A DNA stretch of 64,000 bases from Bradyrhizobium tropiciagri (GTDB taxonomy: Bacteria > Pseudomonadota > Alphaproteobacteria > Rhizobiales > Xanthobacteraceae), in NCBI RefSeq assembly GCF_018130505.1, contig NZ_JAFCKH010000003.1, forward strand, positions 62,001 to 126,000. The letters run 5' to 3'. Positions 53,947-61,735 of the stretch are shown here, one piece after another. Positions within the stretch are counted from its first letter, which is position 1. Every line of letters begins with the position of its first letter. Made by a program: the position numbers and the translations under genes. The notes beneath the pieces are model-generated. The model did no database searches. It had not been told where the DNA came from and saw only the letters and a program-made list of their open reading frames with translations.

Positions 53947-55107
53947 ATGGGCGTCGTCGGCAGTCATCAGTATCCCGCTATGGAATCCGTGATCTACGGC
54001 AGGCCGGCGGCCGAGGCGCTGCGCGAGGAGGCCGAACGGCTCGGCGCCAAGCGTGTCTATCTGATCGCCAGCCGGACCTTGAACACCACGACCGACGAGA
54101 TCGAGAAGATCCGCAAGGCGCTCGGCGATCGTCATGCCGCGACCTTCGACGGCGTGCCGCAGCACACGACGCGGGACGTGGTGACGCTGATCGCGCGGCA
54201 GGCCAGTGAGGCGAAGGCCGATCTGGTCGTCGCGATCGGCGGCGGCTCGGTGGTCGATGCCGCGAAGATCGTGCTGATGTGCATGGAGAATGAAATCTTC
54301 GAACCCGCCGGGCTCGACGGCTACGAGACCACGCCGGACCGCCGCTTCGGGCCGTTTCGGACGCCTAAAGTGCGGATGATCGCGATCCCCAGCACGCTCT
54401 CGGGCGGCGAATACAATTCCGGCGCGCTGGTTACCGACACCAGCCGCAAGCTGAAGCAGATATTCAATCACCCGATGATGATGCCGCGGGCGATCATCCT
54501 CGATCCGGCGATGACGAAATACACACCGGAAAAGCTCTGGCTGGGCTCCGGCACGCGGGCGATGGATCACGGCATCGAGGCAATCTGCTCCAGCCGTCCC
54601 AACGTGCTGGTCGACGCGGTCTGCCAGCAGGGGCTGCGCTATCTGCATGACGGCCTGCTGCGTACCAAGGCTGATCCCGACGACGAAGCTGCGCGGCTAA
54701 GCTGCCAGCTTGGCTCCTGGCTGTCGGCCTTCGGGTTGCAGTCGCGGGTGCCGATGGGCGCGAGCCACGCGATCGGCCATGTGCTCGGCGGCACCTGCGA
54801 CGTGCCGCACTACTTCTGCACGGCGGTGATGATGCCGAGCGTGCTGAAGTACAACCGCCCCGCCACCGAAGCCGCACAGAGATCGATCGCCGCCGCGCTC
54901 GGTGCGCCGGGACGCGACGCCAGCGAGGCCTTCGCCGGCCTCATCGCCGAGCTCGGCCTGCCGCGCCGGCTCGCCGATGTCGGCGTCGCCGAGGATCGGT
55001 TCGAGTTGATCGGCAAGAACGCGATGCTGTCGATCTTCACGCGGGCGAATCCGCAGCCGATCCGCGAGCCGGGCGACGTCGTCAAGATCCTCAAGCTTGC
55101 CGCCTGA
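53947..55107 (+). CDS. iron-containing alcohol dehydrogenase / maleylacetate-reductase-like
   Basis: 386 aa, GAGGGAG upstream. N-terminal NAD-binding half with VAIGGGSVVDAAKIVLM. The metal-binding half has MDHGIEAICS, PMGASHAIGHVLGGTCDVPH, the His pattern of maleylacetate reductases. Such enzymes reduce an alpha,beta-unsaturated keto-acid or oxidise an alcohol, which suggests ring-cleavage chemistry in the pathway; this is an inference. Confidence 0.88.
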   Translation: MGVVGSHQYPAMESVIYGRPAAEALREEAERLGAKRVYLIASRTLNTTTDEIEKIRKALGDRHAATFDGVPQHTTRDVVTLIARQASEAKADLVVAIGGGSVVDAAKIVLMCMENEIFEPAGLDGYETTPDRRFGPFRTPKVRMIAIPSTLSGGEYNSGALVTDTSRKLKQIFNHPMMMPRAIILDPAMTKYTPEKLWLGSGTRAMDHGIEAICSSRPNVLVDAVCQQGLRYLHDGLLRTKADPDDEAARLSCQLGSWLSAFGLQSRVPMGASHAIGHVLGGTCDVPHYFCTAVMMPSVLKYNRPATEAAQRSIAAALGAPGRDASEAFAGLIAELGLPRRLADVGVAEDRFELIGKNAMLSIFTRANPQPIREPGDVVKILKLAA

Positions 55108-55133
55108 ACCGCCGCATCCGGGAGCGATCCACG

Positions 55134-55940
55134 ATGGCCGACCTGCGCATCTTCTCGTACTTGCCGAACCCGCGCGTCTGGAAGGCGACCATCGCCGCCC
55201 GGTTCTGCGGCGTCGACGTCGAGGTCCGCGGCGCGTCCGGCAAGGAATTGCGGGACTGGCTGTGGGACTATGATGCCCGGCCGCTGGCCGAAGAGGAGCG
55301 CGCATCGCTATCCGCGCTCGCGCGCACCGGGCGGGTCGGGCTGACCGGCGCGCAACTGTTCAAGACCGATGCGTTCATGGCGGCGCAGCCGTTCGGCAAC
55401 GTGCCCGCGGCGTTCGGGCCCGACGGCAAGGTCGGCATCTTCGAATCGAACAGCATCATGCGGACGGTGGCGCGGCTCGGCGCGGCCAAGCATCCCCTCT
55501 ACGGCCGTGACGCGTATGAAGCCTCGAGGATCGACAGCTTCCTCGATGTCAGCCTGGTGTTCGCGCGGGACTCGCAGATCTATCTGCTTGCGCTCTCGGG
55601 CGGCACGGTCGATGCGGCCATCCACAAACGCGCCGCGGACGCATTCACGATCTATGCCTCAGGGATAGAGCAGGCGCTGTCGCCGCAACGCGATGCGCTG
55701 GTGGGCGAAACCATCACGCTCGCCGATATCTGTTTTGCCGCTGAGCTTGCATTGTTCATGAACGAGCATGCGCGGGCCGAGCAACTGCGCGAGCGGGGGC
55801 TGGAGAAGATCCTGCACCCCGGCGTGCAGCAGGACTATCCGCTGATGTTCGCCCATTTCGCCGGGCTGGTTGCGCACGAGCATTTCCGGCCGGAGCTCAA
55901 GCCCTATGTCGAGAAACTGCTGTCCAAGGCTGCCGCCTGA
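55134..55940 (+). CDS. glutathione S-transferase-like protein
   Basis: 268 aa. Thioredoxin-like N-terminal domain with the cis-Pro/Glu-Ser motif GIFESNSIMRTVARLG (ES-x-x-I) that binds the gamma-Glu of glutathione, and an all-helical C-terminal domain containing GETITLADICFAAELALF. Insertions between residues 30 and 85 make it longer than a usual GST. Together with the HCCA-isomerase-like first gene it points to a glutathione-dependent step. Confidence 0.85.
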   Translation: MADLRIFSYLPNPRVWKATIAARFCGVDVEVRGASGKELRDWLWDYDARPLAEEERASLSALARTGRVGLTGAQLFKTDAFMAAQPFGNVPAAFGPDGKVGIFESNSIMRTVARLGAAKHPLYGRDAYEASRIDSFLDVSLVFARDSQIYLLALSGGTVDAAIHKRAADAFTIYASGIEQALSPQRDALVGETITLADICFAAELALFMNEHARAEQLRERGLEKILHPGVQQDYPLMFAHFAGLVAHEHFRPELKPYVEKLLSKAAA

Positions 55941-55967
55941 CCACGCCGCAGCACGGAGATCGATCGC

Positions 55968-56669
55968 ATGACCGCACCTGTCTGCCTGATATCCGGCGTC
56001 GGCCCCGGCACCGGTTCCGCGCTTGCAAGAAGGTTTGCCGAGGGCGGCTATCGCGTGGCGATGCTGGCGCGGAACGAGGAGCGGCTCGCCGCGCTCGAAA
56101 GCGAGCTGCCGGGCGCAAAGGCCTATCGTTGCGATGTCTCCGATGCCGCGCAGATCGAGGCGATGGCGTCCGCCGTGGAGCGCGATCTCGGCAACCCCGC
56201 CGTCATCATCCATAATGCCGTCGGCGGCGCGTTCGGTACTTTCCGCGACATCGATCCGCAAATCCTCAATCGCAATTTCCAGGTCAACACGATGGGGCTG
56301 CTGTATTTGGCACGGCGATTTACCCCGGCGATGATCGGCGCCGGGAAGGGCGCCATCGTTGCGACCGGCAACACCTCGGCGCTGCGCGGCAAGGCCGGCT
56401 TCGCCGGCTTTGCGCCGACCAAGGCGGCGCAGCGGATTCTTGCCGAAGCGATGGCGCGCGACCTGGGTCCGCAAGGCGTGCACGTCGCCTATGTGGTGAT
56501 CGACGCCGTGATCGATCTGGAGTGGACCCGCAAACGCTGGCCGGAGCGGCCGGACGACTTCTTCATCAAGCCGAAGGCGATCGCGAACGAGGTCTGGCAC
56601 ACCGTGCATCAGGATCGCAGCGCGTGGTCGTTCAACGTCGAGATCAGGCCGTTTGGAGAGAATTGGTAG
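55968..56669 (+). CDS. SDR-family protein with Phe in place of the catalytic Tyr (copy 2)
   Basis: 233 aa. Cofactor motif LISGVGPGTGSALARRFAEG and IIHNAVGGAFG. The Y-x-x-x-K motif reads FAPTK (GFAGFAPTKAAQRILAE), again without the Tyr. The C terminus SFNVEIRPFGENW matches the end of the first SDR of this operon, so both belong to one unusual subfamily. Confidence 0.85.
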   Translation: MTAPVCLISGVGPGTGSALARRFAEGGYRVAMLARNEERLAALESELPGAKAYRCDVSDAAQIEAMASAVERDLGNPAVIIHNAVGGAFGTFRDIDPQILNRNFQVNTMGLLYLARRFTPAMIGAGKGAIVATGNTSALRGKAGFAGFAPTKAAQRILAEAMARDLGPQGVHVAYVVIDAVIDLEWTRKRWPERPDDFFIKPKAIANEVWHTVHQDRSAWSFNVEIRPFGENW

Positions 56670-56717
56670 CCGCTGCACAGCAGCGGCATTTCGTAGAAGA
56701 AATCAGGGGAGGAATTC

Positions 56718-57920
56718 ATGATGTTGAAGACGATTGCGCTATCCAGCGCGGTGCTGGCCACGCTGGCCGTAGGTTCTGCCGCGGCCCAAACGCCCGGCGT
56801 CTCGGAATCGGAGATCAAGGTCGGCGCGACGTTTCCGTTCAGCGGCCCGGCCTCGCCGCTCAGCAACACCGGCAAGGGCCTGATCGCCTACGTCAACTCG
56901 GTCAACGACCGCGGCGGCGTCAATGGCCGCAAGATCAACCTGATCACCTATGATGACGCCTATTCGCCACCAAAGGCCGTCGAGCAGACCAGGAAGCTGA
57001 TCGAGAGCGACGAGGTGGCGTTCCTGTTCAGCCCGCTCGGCACACCCGGCATCGGTGCGACCATCAAATACGTCACCGCGAAGAAGGTGCCGCATCTCTT
57101 CGTCGTCAGCGGCGCGACCAAGTTCACGAACTTCGCCGAGTTCCCGATGACGACCACGGGGCTGCCGAGCTACAACACCGAAGGGAAAATCTACGCCAGG
57201 TACATCACGCAGACCGCGCCCGACGCGAAGATCGCGATCCTGTACCAGAACGACGACCTCGGCCGCGATTTCGTGACTGCGTTCAGGGAAACGCTGAAGG
57301 CCGATTTCGACAGGAAGGTCGTGACGTCCCCCTATGAGGTCACCGAGCCGACCATCGAATCCCGCGTGGTGCAGTTGAAGTCGTCCGGCGCCCAGGCGTT
57401 CCTGATCGCCGGCACGCCGAAATTCGCTGCGCAAGCGATCAAGAAGGCGAGCGAGATCGGCTGGTCGCCGCTCACCATCGTCAACTACGTGTCGAGTTCG
57501 GTCTCCGCGACCATTGTGCCGGCCGGCGCGGACAAGGCGGTGGGCGTCGTCGTGGCAACGGTGACCAAGGATCCGAACGACAAGAAGTGGGCCGACGATG
57601 CCGGCATGAAGTGGTACCGCGCGCATTTCGAAAAGTATCTGCCGGGCGCCGATATCGGCGACAACAACTATCTGTTCGGAACACAGCAGGGCCAGATCCT
57701 GGAGCAGGTGCTGAAGCAGTGCGGCGACGACCTCTCGCGAGAGAACATCGTCAGGCAGGCGCGCAGCATCAAGGGGCTGGTGCTGCCGACGCTGATGCCG
57801 GGCATCTCGATCAACACCGGGCCGGACAACAGCATGGCCTATACGCAGCTTCAACTGCAGCGCTGGACCGGAAGCTCCTGGGAGCAGTTCGGCGGCGTGC
57901 TGAGCGCCGACCTGAAGTGA
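56718..57920 (+). CDS. periplasmic amino-acid/aromatic-type ABC binding protein (LivK-like), orphan
   Basis: 400 aa, GGGGAGG upstream. The signal peptide MMLKTIALSSAVLATLAVGS is cleaved near AAAQ. The type I periplasmic-binding fold reads VGATFPFSGPASPLSNTGKG, INLITYDDAYSPPKAVEQTR, IAILYQNDDLGRDFVTAFRE. This Leu/Ile/Val-like group often binds aromatic or aliphatic acids in Bradyrhizobium. No permease or ATPase is nearby, so it must use a transporter encoded elsewhere. It presumably supplies the substrate of the operon. Confidence 0.9.
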   Translation: MMLKTIALSSAVLATLAVGSAAAQTPGVSESEIKVGATFPFSGPASPLSNTGKGLIAYVNSVNDRGGVNGRKINLITYDDAYSPPKAVEQTRKLIESDEVAFLFSPLGTPGIGATIKYVTAKKVPHLFVVSGATKFTNFAEFPMTTTGLPSYNTEGKIYARYITQTAPDAKIAILYQNDDLGRDFVTAFRETLKADFDRKVVTSPYEVTEPTIESRVVQLKSSGAQAFLIAGTPKFAAQAIKKASEIGWSPLTIVNYVSSSVSATIVPAGADKAVGVVVATVTKDPNDKKWADDAGMKWYRAHFEKYLPGADIGDNNYLFGTQQGQILEQVLKQCGDDLSRENIVRQARSIKGLVLPTLMPGISINTGPDNSMAYTQLQLQRWTGSSWEQFGGVLSADLK

Positions 57921-57927
57921 GGCGGCC

Positions 57928-58647
57928 ATGAACGCGCTCCTTCGTGAGGTGCTCGATGCCCATGGCGGGCTCGAGCGCTGGCACCGATATTCAAAGGTGG
58001 AAGCGACGATCGTCACTGGTGGCGGGTTCTTCGCGCTGAAGGGTCTGCTGCAGGACCGTAGTCCGCGACGGATGACGGTGTGGCTGCACGAGGAGCGCGC
58101 GTCGATCACGCCGTTCGGCGCGCCCGACCAGCGGACCATGTTTACGCAGGACCGCGTTGCCATCGAAAAGCTCGATGGCACGCTGGTCGCGGAACGACGC
58201 GCGCCGCGGGATTCGTTTGCCGGCCACCAGATGCATACGCCCTGGGATCCCCTGCACCGCGCCTATTTCAACGGCGAAGCCGTCTGGACCTACCTGACGA
58301 CGCCCTTTGTGCTGGCGATGGACGGTGTCCGGGTCGAGGAGACCGACGCCTGGCGCGAAGGCGACGAGACCTGGCGCGTGCTGCGGGCCTATTTCCCGGG
58401 CTGGATCGAAACCCATTGCATGGTCCAGGATTTCTTTTTCGGCGCCGACATGATGCTGCGGCGTCACGACTACAGCGTCAGCATCGCCGGCGGTTTTCCA
58501 GCCGCGCAGCTGACGTCGGGCTATATCGAGGCGGACGGCATTCGGCTTCCGAGCGTCCGGCGCGCCTACACACGCGGCCCCGATCGCCGGCCGATCACGG
58601 ACATGCTGATGGTTTCGATCGATTTCAGCGAGGTCGCGTTCTCATGA
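57928..58647 (+). CDS. conserved-type hypothetical protein, last gene of the catabolic operon
   Basis: 239 aa, seven bases after the binding-protein stop. No signal peptide or TM. Beta-rich with many Trp/Phe/Tyr: LDAHGGLERWHRYSKVEATI at the N terminus and ADGIRLPSVRRAYTRGPDRR near the end. The pattern resembles outer-membrane-lipoprotein-like (LolA/LppX-type) ligand shells, but I would not assign it. Its position suggests a role in the same pathway. Confidence 0.7.
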   Translation: MNALLREVLDAHGGLERWHRYSKVEATIVTGGGFFALKGLLQDRSPRRMTVWLHEERASITPFGAPDQRTMFTQDRVAIEKLDGTLVAERRAPRDSFAGHQMHTPWDPLHRAYFNGEAVWTYLTTPFVLAMDGVRVEETDAWREGDETWRVLRAYFPGWIETHCMVQDFFFGADMMLRRHDYSVSIAGGFPAAQLTSGYIEADGIRLPSVRRAYTRGPDRRPITDMLMVSIDFSEVAFS

Positions 58648-58683
58648 CGCCGGCCGTCGCGCCGGCGCCACGCGCGCGTGGCG

Positions 58684-60234
58684 TCAGCGTCGCGCGGCGG
58701 GCTTTGCCATTGTGCTGGACCATGCCACATCCGGCGACTGGTGCCGGCTGCGAAATCCACTCAGCAGCGCCGCGGTCTTCGGCTGCACCCGCGATCCGTC
58801 GATCACCTCGAGCGCGCCGCAGCGGTTCAGCGTGTGCAGCTTCCGCCCGGTCCACAACGGTCCCGGCTTGATCAAATGGCGCACCGCCTGCCGGTAGGTG
58901 GTCGGCGACAGTTCGAGAATTTCCGCGAGCCCGAGCGCCGCGCCATATCCGGTCGAGCAATCCTGCACCGGTCGCCACAGCGAGCCGTTGATGGTGACGA
59001 AGTTTCCGGCCGGCCGCGTCGTTGCGCGGTCCATCAGGATCGGGTTGCTCGCATGCGGCAACCACGGGCCGAACAGCTGCTCGGCGTAATAGATCGCCAG
59101 CGTGTCGGAGTAGCCGCCGGTGCCGTCGCGCCAGGCGCCGAACATGTAGTGCAGACCGTTGTGCTGCGTGATGGTCACGTCGGCGAGTTCAAGCCCGGAC
59201 AACAGCGTGGAGTGACGCTCCCATTTGTCTGGAAACCGCACGCATTTGTAGAGCGGAACGTCGCGATGTCCGGTGCTCTCCGGGATCATCCACAGTTCGC
59301 CATCGTGCTCGATCAGGAACGGGTAGGACAGGTGCCATGGCTCCTCCAGCACGGGCACCACGCCGCCCACCGGCCCGTTGCCGTCGAACTCGACCGCGGA
59401 GATGGTCCCCTTGCCGACCCGGTGGTCGAGGTCCTCGAAGAAGACGAAGGTGCGTCCCTGCCATTGGATCGGAACGGGATCGGCATAGAAGCGGTGTCCG
59501 GGATCACCCAGCACTTTCCAGGCCGGTCCGGACAGGTCGCCGGTGCGCCAGACATCCGCGGTCTCGCTGTAGCGCCAGCCGACGTGCCAGTGCGGCGCGT
59601 AGCAGCAGAGGCGGTAGATCTCCTTCGCGATCGATACCGCGAGGCCGCGCAGCACATAGGGCGCGGGCTTTTTCGCAGCGCCGGTCGGATAGGCGAGCTG
59701 CGGCACCAGCCGCGGAGCGCCCGACAGCAACACCGCCAGCATGGTCAGGGTGCGCGCCATCACGGTGTCGAGCCCGCCGCTCAGGCCGGCCGCGATTTCC
59801 GCGGACGGATGACCACGGTCCATGACGGTGCCGTCGGCCTCGTTGACGATCTCGATGACCGGCAGGTCGCCGGCGAGGATGGCCGCGAGCGCCGCGTTTT
59901 CACCCGCGACGCCATTGAACCGCGGGCGGAGATAGAGCCTCGCCGAGCACCTCGGATCGCGCGCGGCGCTGGTGAAATCGACCACCACGTCGGGTTGGCC
60001 GGCTTGCGTCGGCGACCGTTCCGGAAGCTTGTTCACGCCGTCGGCGCCGCTGTCTTTGCCCTTGCGCAGCACCAGGCGCTCCAGCGCGAACAGCGCCTCG
60101 AGGCCGGCCGGGCGCGCATCCGCCGTTGCGGTCCAGGCGATCTGGATCGGAACATCCTGATCGTTGACGCGCAGCGTCTCCCGGCACATCCAGCGCCGGG
60201 CATGCTCACGTTCGCAACGAAACTGGATGATCAT
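58684..60234 (-). CDS. GINT1-type propeller protein with formyltransferase-like N-terminal part
   Basis: 516 aa. Residues ~1-210 contain DVVVDFTSAARDPRCSARLY and YVLRGLAVSIAKEIYRLC, resembling the formyltransferase-like region of surface-polysaccharide enzymes. Residues ~215-480 repeat beta-propeller strands as in GH43-like and glucosamine inositolphosphorylceramide transferase N-terminal domains: HRFYADPVPIQWQGRTFVFF, YPFLIEHDGELWMIPES, HYMFGAWRDGTGG. It probably binds or modifies a sugar during surface polysaccharide synthesis. It is 15 bp after the glycosyltransferase stop, same strand. Confidence 0.65.
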   Translation of the reverse strand: MIIQFRCEREHARRWMCRETLRVNDQDVPIQIAWTATADARPAGLEALFALERLVLRKGKDSGADGVNKLPERSPTQAGQPDVVVDFTSAARDPRCSARLYLRPRFNGVAGENAALAAILAGDLPVIEIVNEADGTVMDRGHPSAEIAAGLSGGLDTVMARTLTMLAVLLSGAPRLVPQLAYPTGAAKKPAPYVLRGLAVSIAKEIYRLCCYAPHWHVGWRYSETADVWRTGDLSGPAWKVLGDPGHRFYADPVPIQWQGRTFVFFEDLDHRVGKGTISAVEFDGNGPVGGVVPVLEEPWHLSYPFLIEHDGELWMIPESTGHRDVPLYKCVRFPDKWERHSTLLSGLELADVTITQHNGLHYMFGAWRDGTGGYSDTLAIYYAEQLFGPWLPHASNPILMDRATTRPAGNFVTINGSLWRPVQDCSTGYGAALGLAEILELSPTTYRQAVRHLIKPGPLWTGRKLHTLNRCGALEVIDGSRVQPKTAALLSGFRSRHQSPDVAWSSTMAKPAARR

Positions 60235-60249
60235 GTCCGGCCCATCCGT

Positions 60250-61548
60250 CTAATGTGTGCCCCTTGCAAGGGCGGTGTTGAGAATTTGGACGTATTCCTC
60301 GATCATGCTGTCCAGCGAGTAGCGCGACCTCAGGCCCTCGGCGCTTTGCCGCAAGCCGTCGCGCAGAGTTTTGTCCGCCAAAATCCTTGCAACCGCGGCC
60401 GGGAATGCAGCCTGATCCGCGGCATCGACAAAGATGGCCGCGGGCTTGCCCTCGAAGGACAGCACCTCGCGCAGCACCGGAAGGTCGTTCACGACGCAGG
60501 GAATGCCGGCGCTCGCGGCTTCGACCGCGGCAAGGCCGAAGGTCTCGGCCTGCGAGGGGAACACGAACACGTCGAGACAGGCCAGGAAATCCGCCATGCG
60601 GCTCGGTGGGATTTCGCCGATGAAGTGCAGCCGGTCGGAAACGTTCAGCTCGTCCGCCAGCGCTCGCAACCGTGCTTCGTCGGCGCCCTGTCCCGCGAGC
60701 GCCAGGTGCCATGACGGCTCGCCGGCGAGCAGGCGGATCGCTGCATCGAGGCGCTTGTGCGGGTGCAGCCGCGCGGCGCAACCGAGCAGCACGCAGTCCG
60801 CCGGCAGCTTGAACTGCTGCCGCGTGACGTCCTTGGGCAGGCTGCGCGACTTGTCGTCGAAGCCGTGCGGGACATGCTTCATGCGCGCGCGATAGGAGAC
60901 GGGATATCGCGCGTATTCGCGCTCCATGTCCTTGGAGTTCAGCGTGATGCATTGGAAGAAGCCGACGCTGCCCATGACGATGTCGGCGGTACGGACCGGC
61001 CAGCTCATCGACATCGCCGAAGATACCTGGTTGGCGATCACGGGGGCGCGGCTGACCACCCGCGACACTGCGCCGCCGATGACGTTGCCGAAATGCTGGA
61101 AGGTCAGGACAGCGTCGGGCCTCAGGGTGCGGATGTGACCGGCGAGCGTCCACAGCATGCGCAGCAGCGCCGCGGGATTTCCGGGCCGGCTCGCCGCGCA
61201 GTAGAACGTATTGGGCGGCTCGTCGAAGGACTCGGATTTGCGGAAGAAGAACAGGTTGGCGACGTCGTAGCCGCGCGCGGTGAGGCCGACGCCGAGCAGC
61301 CGCGAGATTTCCTGCGCACCGGCGTTTTCGGCCTGGGTCTGTACCAGGAGGATACGCCTGGGCCTGCTGTCGGCCGGCCGACCGCGTAACGCGGCCGGTG
61401 CCTCGCGCAATTCTGTGCCTGGCTTGTAGTGGAGCACGGCTTCCTCACCCGTTGAAGGAGTTGACTCGTCTCCTCCATTTTTGTTGCTGTCTGTATCACG
61501 CGAAGATCGCGCGTACACCGAATAGCGCGCGTTGAGGTTACTGCTCAT
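60250..61548 (-). CDS. GT4-family glycosyltransferase
   Basis: 432 aa from ATG 61548. A poorly conserved first ~65 residues are followed by the GT-B fold: RRILLVQTQAENAGAQEISR in the N-terminal domain, the acceptor-side RMKHVPHGFDDKSRSLP, then LLGCAARLHPHKRLDAAIRL and the donor-site motif VFPSQAETFGLAAVEAASAG with the E-x7-E pair. It transfers a sugar from a nucleotide-sugar to a polysaccharide or lipid-linked acceptor at the inner face of the membrane. Divergent from the chain-length protein gene. Confidence 0.9.
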   Translation of the reverse strand: MSSNLNARYSVYARSSRDTDSNKNGGDESTPSTGEEAVLHYKPGTELREAPAALRGRPADSRPRRILLVQTQAENAGAQEISRLLGVGLTARGYDVANLFFFRKSESFDEPPNTFYCAASRPGNPAALLRMLWTLAGHIRTLRPDAVLTFQHFGNVIGGAVSRVVSRAPVIANQVSSAMSMSWPVRTADIVMGSVGFFQCITLNSKDMEREYARYPVSYRARMKHVPHGFDDKSRSLPKDVTRQQFKLPADCVLLGCAARLHPHKRLDAAIRLLAGEPSWHLALAGQGADEARLRALADELNVSDRLHFIGEIPPSRMADFLACLDVFVFPSQAETFGLAAVEAASAGIPCVVNDLPVLREVLSFEGKPAAIFVDAADQAAFPAAVARILADKTLRDGLRQSAEGLRSRYSLDSMIEEYVQILNTALARGTH

Positions 61549-61735
61549 TTAGTGCAATCAAACGTTGGTCGCAGATGACGGGTAATGATGTCGCGGACAA
61601 CGTACAGATCGCGCGTTAACTAATTGGTTACGCCCATGCGAAATGAGGGTAACCACCGATTAACTATAGATATTTACCTTGGGTGGCAGGCACTGACGAA
61701 CGTGCCGGCCAGTTTGAGTTCGAGTCAGAAACCCC
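61549..61735. promoter_or_regulatory. divergent promoter region with inverted repeat TGGTTAC/GTAACCA
   Basis: Between the glycosyltransferase and chain-length genes. A 7-bp inverted repeat TGGTTAC (61625-61631) and GTAACCA (61649-61655) with a 17-bp gap is a candidate operator. The stretch is AT-richer than its surroundings. Confidence 0.4.

Noticed and set aside
58678-60714. 678-codon plus-strand frame over the propeller protein and glycosyltransferase
   Set aside because: Crosses two real minus-strand genes; no domain.
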